From positions 28,644,408-28,708,407 of the forward strand of contig CM025849.1 of assembly GCA_003952965.2 (NCBI GenBank): a stretch of 64,000 nt of DNA. Reading direction: 5' to 3'. Below are positions 34,210-46,659 of this stretch, piece after piece (the stretch's first letter is position 1; each line of letters begins with the position of its first letter). This DNA is from Morella rubra. Taxonomy: Eukaryota; Streptophyta; Magnoliopsida; Fagales; Myricaceae. Position numbers and translations under genes: made by a program. The notes under the pieces are model-generated. The model was not told the DNA's origin. It saw only the letters and a list, made by a program, of their open reading frames with translations, and ran no database searches.

Positions 34210-34891
34210 CAGTGGCGGAATCATGAATGAATTTAAAGAAGGGCCAACTCTAAAGAAAAATTAAAACAAACAAAAAAATTACTACGTAATGCAAAAAAAT
34301 GTTTTAAAGTAAAATATTAAAATTAAGGACTAAAAATATTAAAAATATTATATTGAAATACACGTAATGTACCAATTTGCTGATACATCTCTCAAGTAAT
34401 ATAGCTGAAGATATGTTCCACATATACCCTTCACATAGTCCAAGAGACTAAATTAATCAGTTATAAACTACATAAAAAAAAAAATCTCATGGTTCTAATA
34501 AGATCAGACTTCAACTGTAAAATTGTGGTAGCTGTACCACCTACTTTTTTTATTCTACTGTAATTATAGTCTGTATCATATATTTAAATGGGTTTTTAGA
34601 TGAAAATCGAGGGCACTTCGATGCATTTGGACATCTAATTCTCAAGAAGATCTCAGCTGTGCGTTAAGTTGACCAATATCAAGCCTAATAACTTTTATTT
34701 AAGAGTAAGTTAATGATCTGCATATTTGGAGATGATTGGATAATAGGTAGGGCTTGTGCTAGGCTTTTAAGGGGGGGCCTGACCTGGTTAAATGGGACAG
34801 ATTAGTTATAAGTAAAAAATAAAAATTTCAAACGTTTTGCAGGGTCCAACCGAGTTCAGGGTCCCTATTGGACCCCCTACATCCGCCAATA
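34210..34891. mobile_element. small non-autonomous hAT element
   Basis: The left end CAGTGGCGGA pairs with the right end TCCGCCAATA (reverse complement TATTGGCGGA), a 10-bp inverted repeat with the outer bases eroded. A degenerate 8-bp duplication flanks it. The interior of 682 bp is non-coding. It shares its terminus type with 2772-4125 and with the transposase-bearing element at 48290. Confidence 0.65.
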
Positions 34892-34992
34892 TGCATACTC
34901 ATGTAGTGCACCATAACTTCCACATATTGCACTGTTGCAAATACATACGTAAAGTCTCAACTAATAAATGCGTTCTCACTTTTTGGAAATTT

Positions 34993-35500
34993 GGGGTAAA
35001 GTCATAGTTAGCCCCTGTAAATATGAACAAAAATCAAATTGGTACTCGCAACCATCAAAAAGCGATTTGAAACACTTATCTTTAGAAAATCATTAATTCA
35101 AACCCCGTCCAAATTAGGTGTTAATCAACAAAAAAATCATGCAAAATGACCAAAATACCCCTCCAAGACTAAATTTAAAAAAAATAAAATAATAAAAATA
35201 AATTAAAAATAAAATAGATTATTGAAATAGAGTTTCAATAGTTTTATTTTAAAAAATATTTTTAAAATATAAAATAATTTTTTTTATTTTTAATAATTTT
35301 TTAATATTTGTAGTAATTTTATCTTAAAGGGGTATTTTGGTCAATTTTTCATACTTTTCTATTTGATTTAATGCCTAATTTGAACGAGAGATAAATTAAT
35401 CATTTTTAAAAATTAAGGATCTTAAATTCCCTATTTTAAAAATTGAGAGTATTAATTTAATTTTAATTCATACTTACAGAGTTAATTACGACTTTAGCTC
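34993..35500. mobile_element. foldback MITE, family with CAAAATACCCC motif
   Basis: The left arm GTAAAGTCATAGTTAGCCCC matches the right arm reverse-complemented, CTAAAGTCGTAATTAACTC. Inner blocks GACCAAAATACCCCT (left) and AGGGGTATTTTGGTC (right) are perfect inverted copies. The AT-rich loop (ATAGATTATTGAAATAGAG) recurs in LOX intron 1. Confidence 0.75.
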
Positions 35501-38500
35501 TTGAAATTTTCTATGTGAGATTCTTTTCATATATGTCTAAAAATATTAACTATTATATTGTTTACTTTTGAATAATTTTTAACAATAATTGCTCCGTGAC
35601 TTTCCTCTCATTTTTTCTTTCTTATATTTTTAGGACTTTAACAATTGTATCTGCAAATTTATCTTATTCTGTTTTTTCTTTTGTCCATGTGTACTTTACT
35701 CCTTGACTTTGTGTAGTTATCCATCTGCTCCCCCGCCCTTTTTCTCTACTTTACCTTACCTACAAGCATAGGTACGTAACTATTGGTCACATGACCGTCC
35801 ACCATTCTCCTAGTTGACTTCTAGATCATTTTCTAGAAACTATTCCTTATTGGTGTCATGTCGACTGGCCTTTTCCATATTGTTATTTGGATATGTCATC
35901 GTTATCCTAAATAAAATGATTGCATGACGCAAATAAAGGGAGAACAACATATATATGATTAAAAAAATCACCCAAGAGAATTAAAATGAGGGTGTCTTTT
36001 CAGATGCGACGTGGACGTATTAGGACATGAAGTTATATATGATCAAATTAATTTGATTTCTATTTTATCTGTAGTTTAATTTATCAAAATTTTATTTTTT
36101 TAAAATAATTAAAAAATAATCTTACATATTATTTAGTCTTTATTATAATTATAAAAAATTCGTTTAAATAACCATTTTTTCATCAATTTTTTTAAAGTAA
36201 ATTTTGATTTAATTGATCTACGAACTTTATAAAAAAATTTCTAATTTGTATATTTTTTTGGATATCAGAGCAATATTCAATCAATACACTTGGGTCTCCT
36301 CGGCCCTACCATATATATTTGCCTAAAAAAGTTAATATTATTAAAAAAAAAAAAAAAAAACGGCCATAACATGTCGACACAAAATGGAAAAAACTTGGCC
36401 GTTCGACTCGAAGGAGCACGTAAATGGAGTTCCTGTATTATTTTCCAAACTACATTCACAGCATTAATGCAGCAGAGGTGATCTTTCTTGACTCGGAACT
36501 CACTCCAATGCGTCATAAAGGATCAATCAGTAACCGGTATGGGCGAACGATCCTCCTCATGAGGCTTATAAAAGCTATCGGCGGTATGGGCCGGCGGGAA
36601 TCAATATATAATAATATAAAGTCTGCTACGTTCAGTGGATCCCGCAGAGTACATGCAGTAATTAACGTCACGTAGCTGCAGATCACTTGTTTAATTTTCA
36701 TGATCTCTCACTTGTTATGTACGAAGCTTCCAATAGTATTTACTTCAAATTTCAACGTTCTACTTTACGAGGCCCACTGGGGGAAGTTGATAATGCATAC
36801 ATTAATATTCATGACTACGACTAGGACTAGAGTCTAGACTAGCCCCAAGAAAGAGGCTGCTCCATGCATTTTCGCGCCTGTACACACACACCAGCTTCAG
36901 CTTAGATGTCGCAAGATAAAGTTACCAACACTTAAAGTAAAAGTTGGTGCATGTCCGTACGTTTGAATCCCCGCCACATGATATGAGGTTGTTCGAATAT
37001 CAGTTTCGATTTCCTTTTTAGGGAGCAAATTGATAACCCAATTGCCTGGAAGTTGTGCATGGCCAGACAACCCATAATTAGAAAGCCGGGCCTAAGTATA
37101 TAATGTCTAAGCTTAAAGTCGATGTTGATATTATTGTAGTGTACTGGGGCTACAAATGCCATAGGAATCAGATAAGAATTCAGGTATATTTTGAATAAAT
37201 TTCTGGAGTGACGTCCTTTTTCACCCAACAAATTAAATGATGTGTTACCCATATCAATTGTTGTATGAAAAAGACGTGTTCCCAAAATGCTGAAGAAAAA
37301 AAGGGAATTAAGTTTAATTTCTTCGTACCAAATTAAAGTGGTTCGATACCTAAAATAATGTCATGCAAAGGTTGTGACTATATATATTATGGTCAAGGAA
37401 ATTAGTTTCTTCGTATTGAAGTGGAATCGATTACTAAAATAATGTCATGCAAACGTTGTGACTATATATTACAGTTATCGATTGTATAAGCACAGATAAT
37501 ATTGATATGGTATATAATTTAAAGAATGTGTGCTGTGGTGGTTATTAACGACTGGTTAATTTGTTATATTTTATAATATATTGTACTTTTTCTATTTTTT
37601 TATTTCTTAAATTTTTATCTTCTTATTTTTTATTTCTTAATTTTAGATGGATAAAATTAGAAAGATATGAGGCGCAATTGGATATAATAAAAGGTTAAAT
37701 ACACTTTTTATCTCTGACTATTGAGATTTTGACAATTTGTATTTCAAATTATTAATTTTGTCAATCCACTACCAACTGTTTTCGCACCCGCGATCCTTAA
37801 TTTGAATGAAAATTACTATTTTTATTCAATAAAATGATGAATTTACTCATACAAAATATAATTATAGACAATTTATCCCATACAAATTACTCCCATTTAA
37901 TTATAAAATAAAATATTTTAAGACGCATTTGATTTTAGCCTATAAATATTGCCCGTACTATAAAATTTCTCTCCTTTCTTATTGATCTAAAATTTTCAAA
38001 TCCCAATAAAACTCAATCACCAGATAAACATATTTTAAAATCTTCGTCACTAACTCTAGTAAACCTCAATCTTTCGAAAATTTCACACAACTACCATTTT
38101 TTTTTTCTTTGAAGCGTCTGTTAGTGCCAAACTTAAATTTTAAAAGCTGGTAGACATGAAGAATAAAGAATTCCCACTCATAAAAGAAGATGTCGAGAAA
38201 TCATAGAGATTAGTAAGGTATACGAAATATAAAGTGTTATTCGAAGGAGAATCACACTGACGTCATTGGACTTTTTGAAAAAAAAAAATGAAAAAGATGT
38301 GGTTTAAAGTTCGCCACACTTTGCTTTTGAAATGGCAGCATATGTATATAATAGCACGGCAACACGTTCTTGTATGCGTCCCCGACATTTTCTACATACA
38401 GATATATATAGTACGTCTCTATATTATTTCTCCCCTCTAAATTATTGCAGCGCTTTTTCATTGCAAAAGCATACGCAAATTTGACAGAGGTAATGAAGCT

Positions 38501-38583
38501 AGCTAGCGATCGGCAGCAAATTGAGTTAGAATTTTTCTGAGCTTTTTTAAGGCATATCGTGGGCGTGCGTGAACCACATATAA
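35501..38583. other. long intergenic stretch, one local duplication and an old repeat arm
   Basis: No gene was recognised. An imperfect tandem pair at 37307-37390 and 37399-37474 shares AAAATAATGTCATGCAAA and GTTGTGACTATATAT. A single arm of a foldback-type repeat lies at 37693-37880. Poly-A at 36341-36360. Confidence 0.4.
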
Positions 38584-38935
38584 AGTCATGTTCGTTTGTA
38601 AAAATACTTTAAAATATAATAAATATTTAAAATCTTAAAAATTTATATACAAATATTAATACTTTTTACATAACACACAAACTTTAATACTTTTTAAAAA
38701 TATATATATAATAAATATTCTCTTTCTATATTTTTTTACCTAACTCTAATCTTTTTTTATTAAACAATTATATCAAATCTTCTCTTTCTACAATTTTTTA
38801 CAAACTACAACAAAAATTAAATATCTTTAAAATTTTTTACTAATTTTTATACAAAAATTTATAAAACTCAAATCTACATAAATATTTACAATTCTATCAA
38901 AATCGTAAAAATCTTTATAAAACGAACATCCCCTT
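38584..38935. mobile_element. Tourist-like MITE
   Basis: The left end AGTCATGTTCGTTTGTAAAA and the right end (reverse complement AAGGGGATGTTCGTTTTATA) form an inverted repeat around ATGTTCGTTT. TAA flanks both sides (38581-38583, 38936-38938). The 352-bp body is very AT-rich and non-coding. Ends and 3-bp target fit PIF/Harbinger-derived MITEs. Diverged relatives lie at 14860-15263 and 58400-58750. Confidence 0.75.
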
Positions 38936-39094
38936 TAAGTGTAGGCTAGAAAATACAATCACATATTTAAGGCAAGTTGAGAAATATTATTTTGGAACTC
39001 TTTGATGCTGTCAAATTGGGTTAGCTCTCGTTACACATGAACCTTCGCAGATTCTCTCTAGTTACTACGAAAAAAGAAAAAGAGAAGAGAACGT

Positions 39095-39520
39095 TACAGT
39101 ACACCCTATATTTATAGATAAAAAATAAATTGGATTTCTTAACTTTTAATTTATATTTTTAAGCCACATAAGTTTCAATATACATCAATCCTACTTAATT
39201 TGAGGTCAAATCAGACAGAAAATGACCGAACTGTCCTCTAACACAAAATTATTAAAATTAAAAATAATATATAAATAAAAAGTAATATTTTTTGAAATAA
39301 AATATAAAAATTCTATTTCATTTCATTTTACATCTGTATTCATTTTTTAATTTTTTTTTTGAGGGGTATTTCATCAATCCACACTATTTTTCGTCTAATT
39401 TAATTGCCAAATTGAATTGAGGGAGATGATTGTTGTCTTTAAAAACTTATAGGGTGTAAAAAAATAAATTAAAAATTATAAGATTCAATTTGATTTTTAC
39501 CCATAAATACGAATTTACTA
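39095..39520. mobile_element. foldback MITE, same type as 34993-35500
   Basis: The left part (CACCCTATATTTATAGATAA ... AATTTGAGGTCAAATCAGAC) is inverted in the right part (TTTGATTTTTACCCATAAAT; ATTGCCAAATTGAATTGAGG). GGGGTATTTCATCAAT near 39362 corresponds to the AGGGGTATTTTGGTCAAT inner block of 34993. The arms are diverged. Confidence 0.55.
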
Positions 39521-40116
39521 TAATATTCTCCCAAAAATATATATTTTTTAAAATAGAAAAGTACACTTTACAACTAAACTACCATAAGCTCATTTATAAT
39601 TTGTCTTCTAAATTATCAATCTTAGTAATTGAGCTCCTCAAACTACTGCTTCTCTGTAATTTGCTCCAAAATTAAAGATCTAACTACTGAAATTGTGCAC
39701 TATAAGATAACTTTTAACTGTATGAATTTTCAATTTGAGGGAAAATTGTAAAAAGTAATAAATTAATAATAGTTGGAGGGGGTTAATGGTCAATATTGTT
39801 AATTTCGGGAGGCAAATTTGCAAATGAGTTTATAGTTTATAGTTTAAACTTTAAAGTTGCAAGAGGATGTTTTCCTTTTCTAAATTCATTTGTCATCAAA
39901 GTCTTTCCACACGGAAAATGATAGCAGTCGACGCATTCATCATAAGAACGATTGAAGCTTCGTTGGAAATGTCCCCCATTGCTGAACCTTTTCTTCTATA
40001 AGTACTTCAAACCCTCTCTGACGTTTCCTCAAAACCAGAGTAACCTTCTCCCCAATAAAAGACGTCCTCCTCCATCATATCCTTGATTTGATTTGCTACG
40101 TGCTTGGGACCAAGAG
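39521..40116 (+). promoter_or_regulatory. LOX promoter and 5' leader
   Basis: The 3' part (about 39925-40116) aligns with 46690-46861 upstream of the second LOX copy: CATAAGAACGATT, CGTTGGAAATG, GAGTAACCTTCTCCC, ATCCTTGATTTGAT. A TATA-like TATAAG starts at 39997, 120 bp before the chosen ATG; the second copy has AATAAATAG in the same place. Conservation between the copies marks the probable core promoter. Confidence 0.6.
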
Positions 40117-43100
40117 ATGTTTCAGAACGCCATCAACGCCATCACCGGCGCCGATCACGACGGGAACAAAGGCGCGAAACCCCAGAAGATTGAAGGCACT
40201 GTGGTGCTAATGAAGAAGAATGTTCTGGACTTCAACGACTTCCACGCATCGTTTCTTGATTTTTTCAACGAGTTGTTAAGCCAGAAGGTTTCTTTGCAGC
40301 TCATTAGTGCTGTTAATGGCGACTCAGGTAACTAGTTCGATCTTCTTCCTCGCTTGCCTATAAGCTTCTGTGGCTCTTAAGTTCTTTCTGTTTTCTTGAT
40401 TTCTGCTTTCATTTTAACCTACAAACTTCAGACTCTGCTTGTTACCGATTCTTCTGTTTTCCATATTTTGTTAGTGTTCTGGTTTCTGCAAAAATATTCT
40501 TTTCCTTTTCCTTTTCCCCCTAGAAAGATGCGAGAAATTAATGCAAGAACTGACACTCACTTTCCTCCCCATGTGTTTATCTGGTAGTAAGATATTGACA
40601 ATGACCTTTACGGTCTTTTTTCCATGATCTTCATCGTTATTCGTTATCATCATCCTTCATCAGTTTCTTGGGAAAATACTGCATATTATAAGTCGTGCAT
40701 CATCATTTGCTTTCTTCTTGTTCTTGTTCCCTTTCTTTCTTTTAGCACACGAATCGAATTCAAGTAGAATCATAGAGAACAGGGCCGACAATAATACCTC
40801 GGATCCAAATCCAAGGTTATGGAAGCTATTATATGATTCTTCCGTCATCTGCAAGGCGGGCGTATCTTATTTTTTTATTTATTTAGCAATTGTTAATGGG
40901 GAATAGAAAATGTGCTGGGGGACGTTTTCACCAGCCAATTGATGGCCACGGGCAGGCACTATTTCTCAACAATGAGTCAAAGCGACCAAATCTTCCAGTC
41001 ATGGGCCTAATTTCTGTATTGGCTCCACAACAGTTAATTGAAACTCAACTATTTCATATAAAATGACTAAAATACCCTTTCAAAACAAATTTTTTTAAAA
41101 TAAATATAAATTAAAAATAAATAGATTATTGAAATAGAGATATTCTTACTCACAGAAGATACAGAGAGAGAGAGAGAGAAATTATTGACCAATTTTTTTC
41201 TGATACAATCTAAACTCACTCGCTATAAGGCCTTTCATAAACATTTAGAAAGTCTATTTTCAACCTATGATCAAGTAAAAGTACTTCATGTTTCTTGTAC
41301 AAATTTGACCAGGCATCGAAACTTGATCCGATGGACCAATGACATAGACAACGAAATTTCTCTGGTTCAAGATTTCTTGGCTTTTAGAGTTACTATAGAA
41401 CCAATTGCAGATTTTGATGTGTTTTTGTAGCAAATGGGTCGAAAGGGAAGCTAGGAAAGCCAGCATACTTGGAACACTGGATAACCACAAGCACCCCGGT
41501 GATAGCGGGCGAGTCTGCATTCAAGGTTACCTTTGACTGGGACCAGGACATAGGAATTCCGGGAGCATTCTTAATAAAGAACAATCATCATAGTGAATTC
41601 TACCTTAGATGTCTAACTCTCCAAGATGTTCCAGACCAAGGTCGGATCCACTTCGTTTGCAACTCGTGGGTTTACCCTGCAGACAAATACAAAAAAGATC
41701 GCGTTTTCTTCTCCAACAAGGTAACTAGCTATATAAATGATTAAGCAATGTTCATGCATTTCCGAGTTTTCTATAATGCCAAACAAAACTACACTAAAAA
41801 GAATTATTAACAAAGTGTTGTAATGATTCTTTTGCAGACATATCTTCCGAATGAAACACCTGGACCACTGCTAAAGTATAGAGAAGAAGAACTGGTGAAT
41901 TTGAGAGGAGATGGAACAGGAGAGCTTCAGGAATGGGACAGGGTCTATGACTATGCCTATTACAATGATTTGGGGGATCCAGATAAGGGCCCTGAATATG
42001 CCCGTCCAGTCTTAGGAGGGTCCACTGAGTACCCTTACCCTCGTAGGGGAAGAACAGGACGACCGCCGACGAAGACAGGTTAGACATGTCTGTTCAAGTT
42101 TCGGGCACCTGTTCTAGTTAGAATTTGCATGTAGACTGAAAAAGGTTGAATGATTTTGGTAGTCTTTTTCAATTATCTTTCTTGTCATTAACCCTTCTAC
42201 GTAAAAATCTAAGCAGATCCCAACACCGAGAGCAGACTGAAGCTTGTAATGAGCTTGAACGTTTATGTTCCGAGAGATGAACGTTTTGGTCACTTGAAGA
42301 TGTCGGACTTCCTTGCTTATGGACTGAAATCCATAGCTCAATTCCTTAAACCTGAGCTCGAATCTCTCTTTGACCGTACTCCATCTGAGTTTGACAGCTT
42401 CCAGGATGTGCTTAAGATATATGAGGGAGGATTTAAGCTGCCGAACAATGTGCTTAAGAATATTGTGGACAACATCCCCGCAGAGATGCTCAAGGAAATT
42501 TTCCCAACCGATGGGGAAGGCCTTCTCAAATATCCAATGCCCCAAGTGATCAAAGGTACCAAAATTTTTAATTCCACAGCCATCTTTATGTGACAGTACA
42601 GTCTGATGACAAATCAGGGATTCTGTGCTTTAGTTTCGTTTTGTTTCTTTACTTGAGAGCTCTTGGATAATATACTCTGGGTTAATAGTGCGGTTTCAAT
42701 GACTTGGAGCAGAGGATCAGTCTGCATGGAGGACTGATGAAGAATTTGCAAGAGAGATGCTGGCTGGAGTAAACCCTGTCATCATTCGCTGTCTCCAAGT
42801 AATTTTAAGCTTCTCCTACTTATTGACAATTGTTCTTAATAGATAGAAGTAAAGAAAGTACAATTTACATTTTTTATCCTGAATGTCAAATTTATTTTTC
42901 TTTTCCTCTTGTCTTGCCAACAGCCGAATGGATGAACATGGTTTGCTCATAATTCCATTTATTGCAGGAGTTCCCACCAGCAAGCACGCTTGATCCTTCC
43001 GTATATGGTGATCAAACCAGTACCATAACCACTGAACACATAGAGAACAACTTGGATGGGCTCAGCATAAATGAGGTACAATTCCCAGATTCAGTTACCC

Positions 43101-45149
43101 TGTAGAAGGAGTTCCCCTTGAGAGTCTGCAGTTGCTTCACAAATGTCGTGCTTTTATTCTCATAGCCGTGAATAATACAGTTGAATTTGTATCTGGTTAT
43201 AGGCAATCAAGACCAAGAAGTTGTTCATATTAGATCACCATGATGCTTTCATGCCGTATCTGAGACGAATAAACGCCACTTCCACAAAGACATATGCCAG
43301 TAGGACTGTCCTTTTCTTGAAAAATGATGGGACTTTGAAGCCATTAGCTATTGAATTAAGCTTGCCCCATCCTGATGGAGATCAATTTGGTGCCATCAGC
43401 AAAGTTTATACACCAGCAGAACAAGGTGTTGAAAGTTCGATTTGGCAACTGGCAAAAGCTTATGTAGCTGTAAATGACTCTGGCTACCATCAGCTCATTA
43501 GTCACTGGTACGCCTTTTTAAATGAAAGCTAGAGAAAAAAACAAATGTTTATATTTTAGAGTTGGTCTTTGAATACCTTCTGTGCTGGTCAGGTTGAATA
43601 CCCATGCAGCTATTGAGCCCTTTGTGATAGCAACAAACAGGCAGCTGAGTGTGCTACACCCGATTCACAAGCTTCTTCATCCTCACTTTCGCGACACCAT
43701 GAATATAAATGCCTTTGCCAGACAGATCCTCATTAATGGAGGTGGAATTCTGGAGGCAACAGTTTTTCCAGCAAAGTATGCCATGGAAATGTCATCAGTA
43801 GTTTATAAGAACTGGGTATTTCCTGAGCAAGCACTTCCAGCAGAACTCCTCAAGAGGTAAAATCCTAAACTCCAGAACACAATGATTCTATATGAGGTCT
43901 GCAGCATTGAAGTAACGAAATTTTTTCTTCTGTAAAACCACATATTGACACTGAAGTCCTTGAACACCGTAAATGACACACTTTGAAACGGTCAATTCTT
44001 TAAAGGAATGAAAAAAATACACCTTACACTTTCTTTCTACTACAGATTTTGTAATTTGCACCTCAAAGTACAACACTTGACACATTACACCTAACACTAT
44101 CAATAGCTTTCAATTTGGCAATTAAGATTGCACCATGTGACCCATTTTTCATTGATTTCAACAGTGAGATCTTAACACAGGATGCAAATCAAAAATCTAT
44201 TGCTAGCTTGGGATAAAAATTGCAAAATGTGTTGTAGTTAAATGACGTAAAATGTAATCTTTCCAAGAAAAAGTAGAGCTTACTTTTAAGATTCAAATTT
44301 TGTCTGCCTAAAAGCCTACTTAAATGACCTAAAATGGAAACATATAATGGACTTGTATATTTTAAATGACATGCTACCACTTTTGCTGCAAACAGGGGAA
44401 TGGCAGTTGAGGATTCAAGTGCCCCTCATGGCCTTCGCCTCCTGATTGAAGACTATCCATATGCTGTTGATGGGCTGCAAATCTGGTCAGCAATAAAAAC
44501 ATGGGTTGAGGACTACTGCTCCTTCTATTACGAGACTGATGACGTGGTTCAAAAGGATCTTGAACTGCAGTCCTGGTGGAAGGAACTGAGAGAGGAGGGT
44601 CATGGTGACAAGAAAGACCAGCCCTGGTGGCCTAAAATGCAGACACGCGAAGAGCTTGTAGAAACATGCACCATCATCATATGGATTGCTTCTGCTCTAC
44701 ATGCCGCAGTCAATTTTGGACAGTATCCTTATGCAGGCTACCTCCCAAACCGCCCTACAATAAGCCGTCGATTCATGCCTGAAGAAGGCACCTCTGAATA
44801 TGATGAGCTCGAGTCAGACCCTGAAAAGGCTTTCTTGAAAACAATTACTGCCCAGCTCCAGACCCTTATTGGTATTTCGCTCATAGAAATTCTGTCCAGG
44901 CATTCTACTGATGAGGTCTATCTTGGGCAAAGAGATACTCCTGAATGGACGTTGGAGACTGAAGCATTGGAAGCCTTTGAGAGATTTGGAAGGAAGCTGG
45001 CTGAAATTGAAGGTAGAATTATAGACATGAACAATGATCAGCAATGGAGAAACCGAGTTGGACCAGTCAAGGTGCCATACACTTTGCTCTATCCCACTAG
45101 TGAAGGCGGACTTACTGGCAAGGGAATTCCCAATAGTGTCTCGATCTAA
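40117..45149 (+). CDS. LOX1: 9-lipoxygenase (linoleate 9S-lipoxygenase)
   Basis: Nine exons: 40117-40327, 41431-41720, 41838-42078, 42217-42555, 42713-42798, 42968-43075, 43203-43507, 43593-43856, 44396-45149. All have GT-AG borders and compatible phases, giving 865 residues. The start [11 protein letters not shown] is the usual 9-LOX start; an upstream in-frame codon adds eight residues unlike the family. A PLAT/C2-like domain lies at about 20-165 and the catalytic helical domain follows. Iron-binding residues are in [20 protein letters not shown] and [11 protein letters not shown], in [14 protein letters not shown] (His and Asn), and the terminal isoleucine of [10 protein letters not shown]. 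The TVF in [13 protein letters not shown] is the 9-LOX signature, where 13-LOX has a bulkier residue pair. No transit peptide, so cytosolic. It oxygenates linoleic and linolenic acids to 9-hydroperoxides for defence and development oxylipins. AATAAA at 45246 is a probable polyadenylation signal. Confidence 0.95.
41041..41145. repeat. MITE fragment in LOX intron 1
   Basis: The stretch with GACTAAAATACCC and AATAGATTATTGAAATAGAG matches the left arm and loop of the 34993-35500 element. It appears to be a truncated copy. Confidence 0.55.
44005..44270. mobile_element. diverged foldback MITE in LOX intron 8
   Basis: The left block (TACACCTTACACTTTC ... GATTTTGTAATTTGCACC) is weakly inverted in the right block (reverse complement GATTACATTTTACGTC ... 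CATTTTGCAATTTTTATCC). It accounts for the unusually long 539-bp intron, and splice sites are unaffected. Confidence 0.5.
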
Positions 45150-46659
45150 GGCTTCTCTATTAAAGTGATTGTGGTTTAAAGCAGTATATTTTTTTTCTGT
45201 CTCCTCTTTTCTTCTTTTTAGTTCTTATTCTGTAATATTATCCGCAATAAAGAGCTGTGCATGTGAAGTTGTCACGCATCTGTACGTGCCCATTTTGCGT
45301 AATGCCACAATATGCTTAAAGATTATGGGATATTGCACTTTACTGGCTGCAACAGCTCCATTAAAGAATTCAGAGAACTAGGTGCTAAAGATAGTCGAAT
45401 AAAGTTTATTATATTGATAATTTTTATGAAGTTAGCAGATAAAGTCTAATTATTAAACGGAAAAAAATGGGAAACAAAGATTCTTAAGCATAATCGACAG
45501 AAAGATCTTCAAAACACAAACTCTGATCCGAATGTAGACCTCTCAGTCTTTCTAAGCTAAGCATCTCTACAACCCTGGGACTTGCCAAGTTTCGTATTAA
45601 TTTCTCTCTGTGGACTGTCGACATTCTCCTTAAAATTGAAAAGCTCTCCAGTTTGAATAGCAGGCTGTGTGGATTTTTTTTTAGTTTTTAATCAGTTTTT
45701 TGAACTGTCCTAGATAGCCTGTAGAGCCAATGATGTCTTCGCAGTTCAACTTTGGCGTCTTCTGCAAGAACGCAGTGAATGTTGGATATTGCATCATTGC
45801 AGACCAAAACATCACCATCTTTCCAGCTGCATATGGCCACTGCATCACCCTGTTCCCGCATCGCGGCGGGGTGGCAATAGAGAGTACTTCCCCTCCACCA
45901 GTGATGGGAGAACGTACAAGACTAGTTCCACAAGGTCTTATTAATCTAAAAAACAGGACATGCCTGTATATTCTTTCACGGGTTACACATATCTGCCACT
46001 ATAACATCCAGCTATAAGATTGGGTAATTCTTTTAATTTTGTTCGGAACAAAGCAATTTCACATACATTCATGCTCGCACACAAGAGTACTATGACATTA
46101 ATTAAGGTGGCATGTTCATGTGCCATTAGATGTGCCGTGATTTAATCTTAACCATCCATCGATGTAACTGATTAATGAGGTGGCGGAACAAGATTCATTT
46201 AGGATCTATGAAGATTTTACTAATAGGATTATAATTCAATCCCTTTAAAATTGCCTATAATAGTTCTAGTAGCCGTCCCTGACCAATTCTACATATACAA
46301 ATATAGATATTAAAATTCCAAACCAAGAACATAATTATTTTTCCCTCTGATGGCTCCTCTTTGTAATTGTAAGAAATGGAAGTTGCAGCCAATGAAACAG
46401 AGCAAGAGAAAAGGGGAAAGCAGAGACCATAGAAATGGCAGTTGCAGCCAATGAAGTAGTTTGAGCTACAGCTTCTTTACAATTTTCCCTCAAATTACGG
46501 ATCTAACCATTGTGACTTTGCCATGTGGTACAGTTTTTAACAGCTAAATCTTTGACTTTCATTAGGGGGTAAATTGTAAACAAGTTGTAGATTGAGGGGG
46601 TTAATTGGCAAGAGTAAAGAGTAAAGTGTAGTAGATTGAATTGTAAGTTGCAAATGAGA
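45150..46659. other. LOX 3' flank and an unassigned GC-richer block at 45725-46020
   Basis: The 3' UTR ends after AATAAA (45246). Positions 45725-46020 are clearly GC-richer and partly open on both strands (plus: MMSSQFNFGVFCKNAVNVGY; minus: AICSWKDGDVLVCNDAISN). No family is recognised. It may be a captured exon or gene relic. Confidence 0.3.

Noticed and set aside
42114..42545. 143-codon minus-strand ORF across LOX exon 4
   Set aside because: Antisense to a conserved lipoxygenase exon and spanning an intron border; not a gene.
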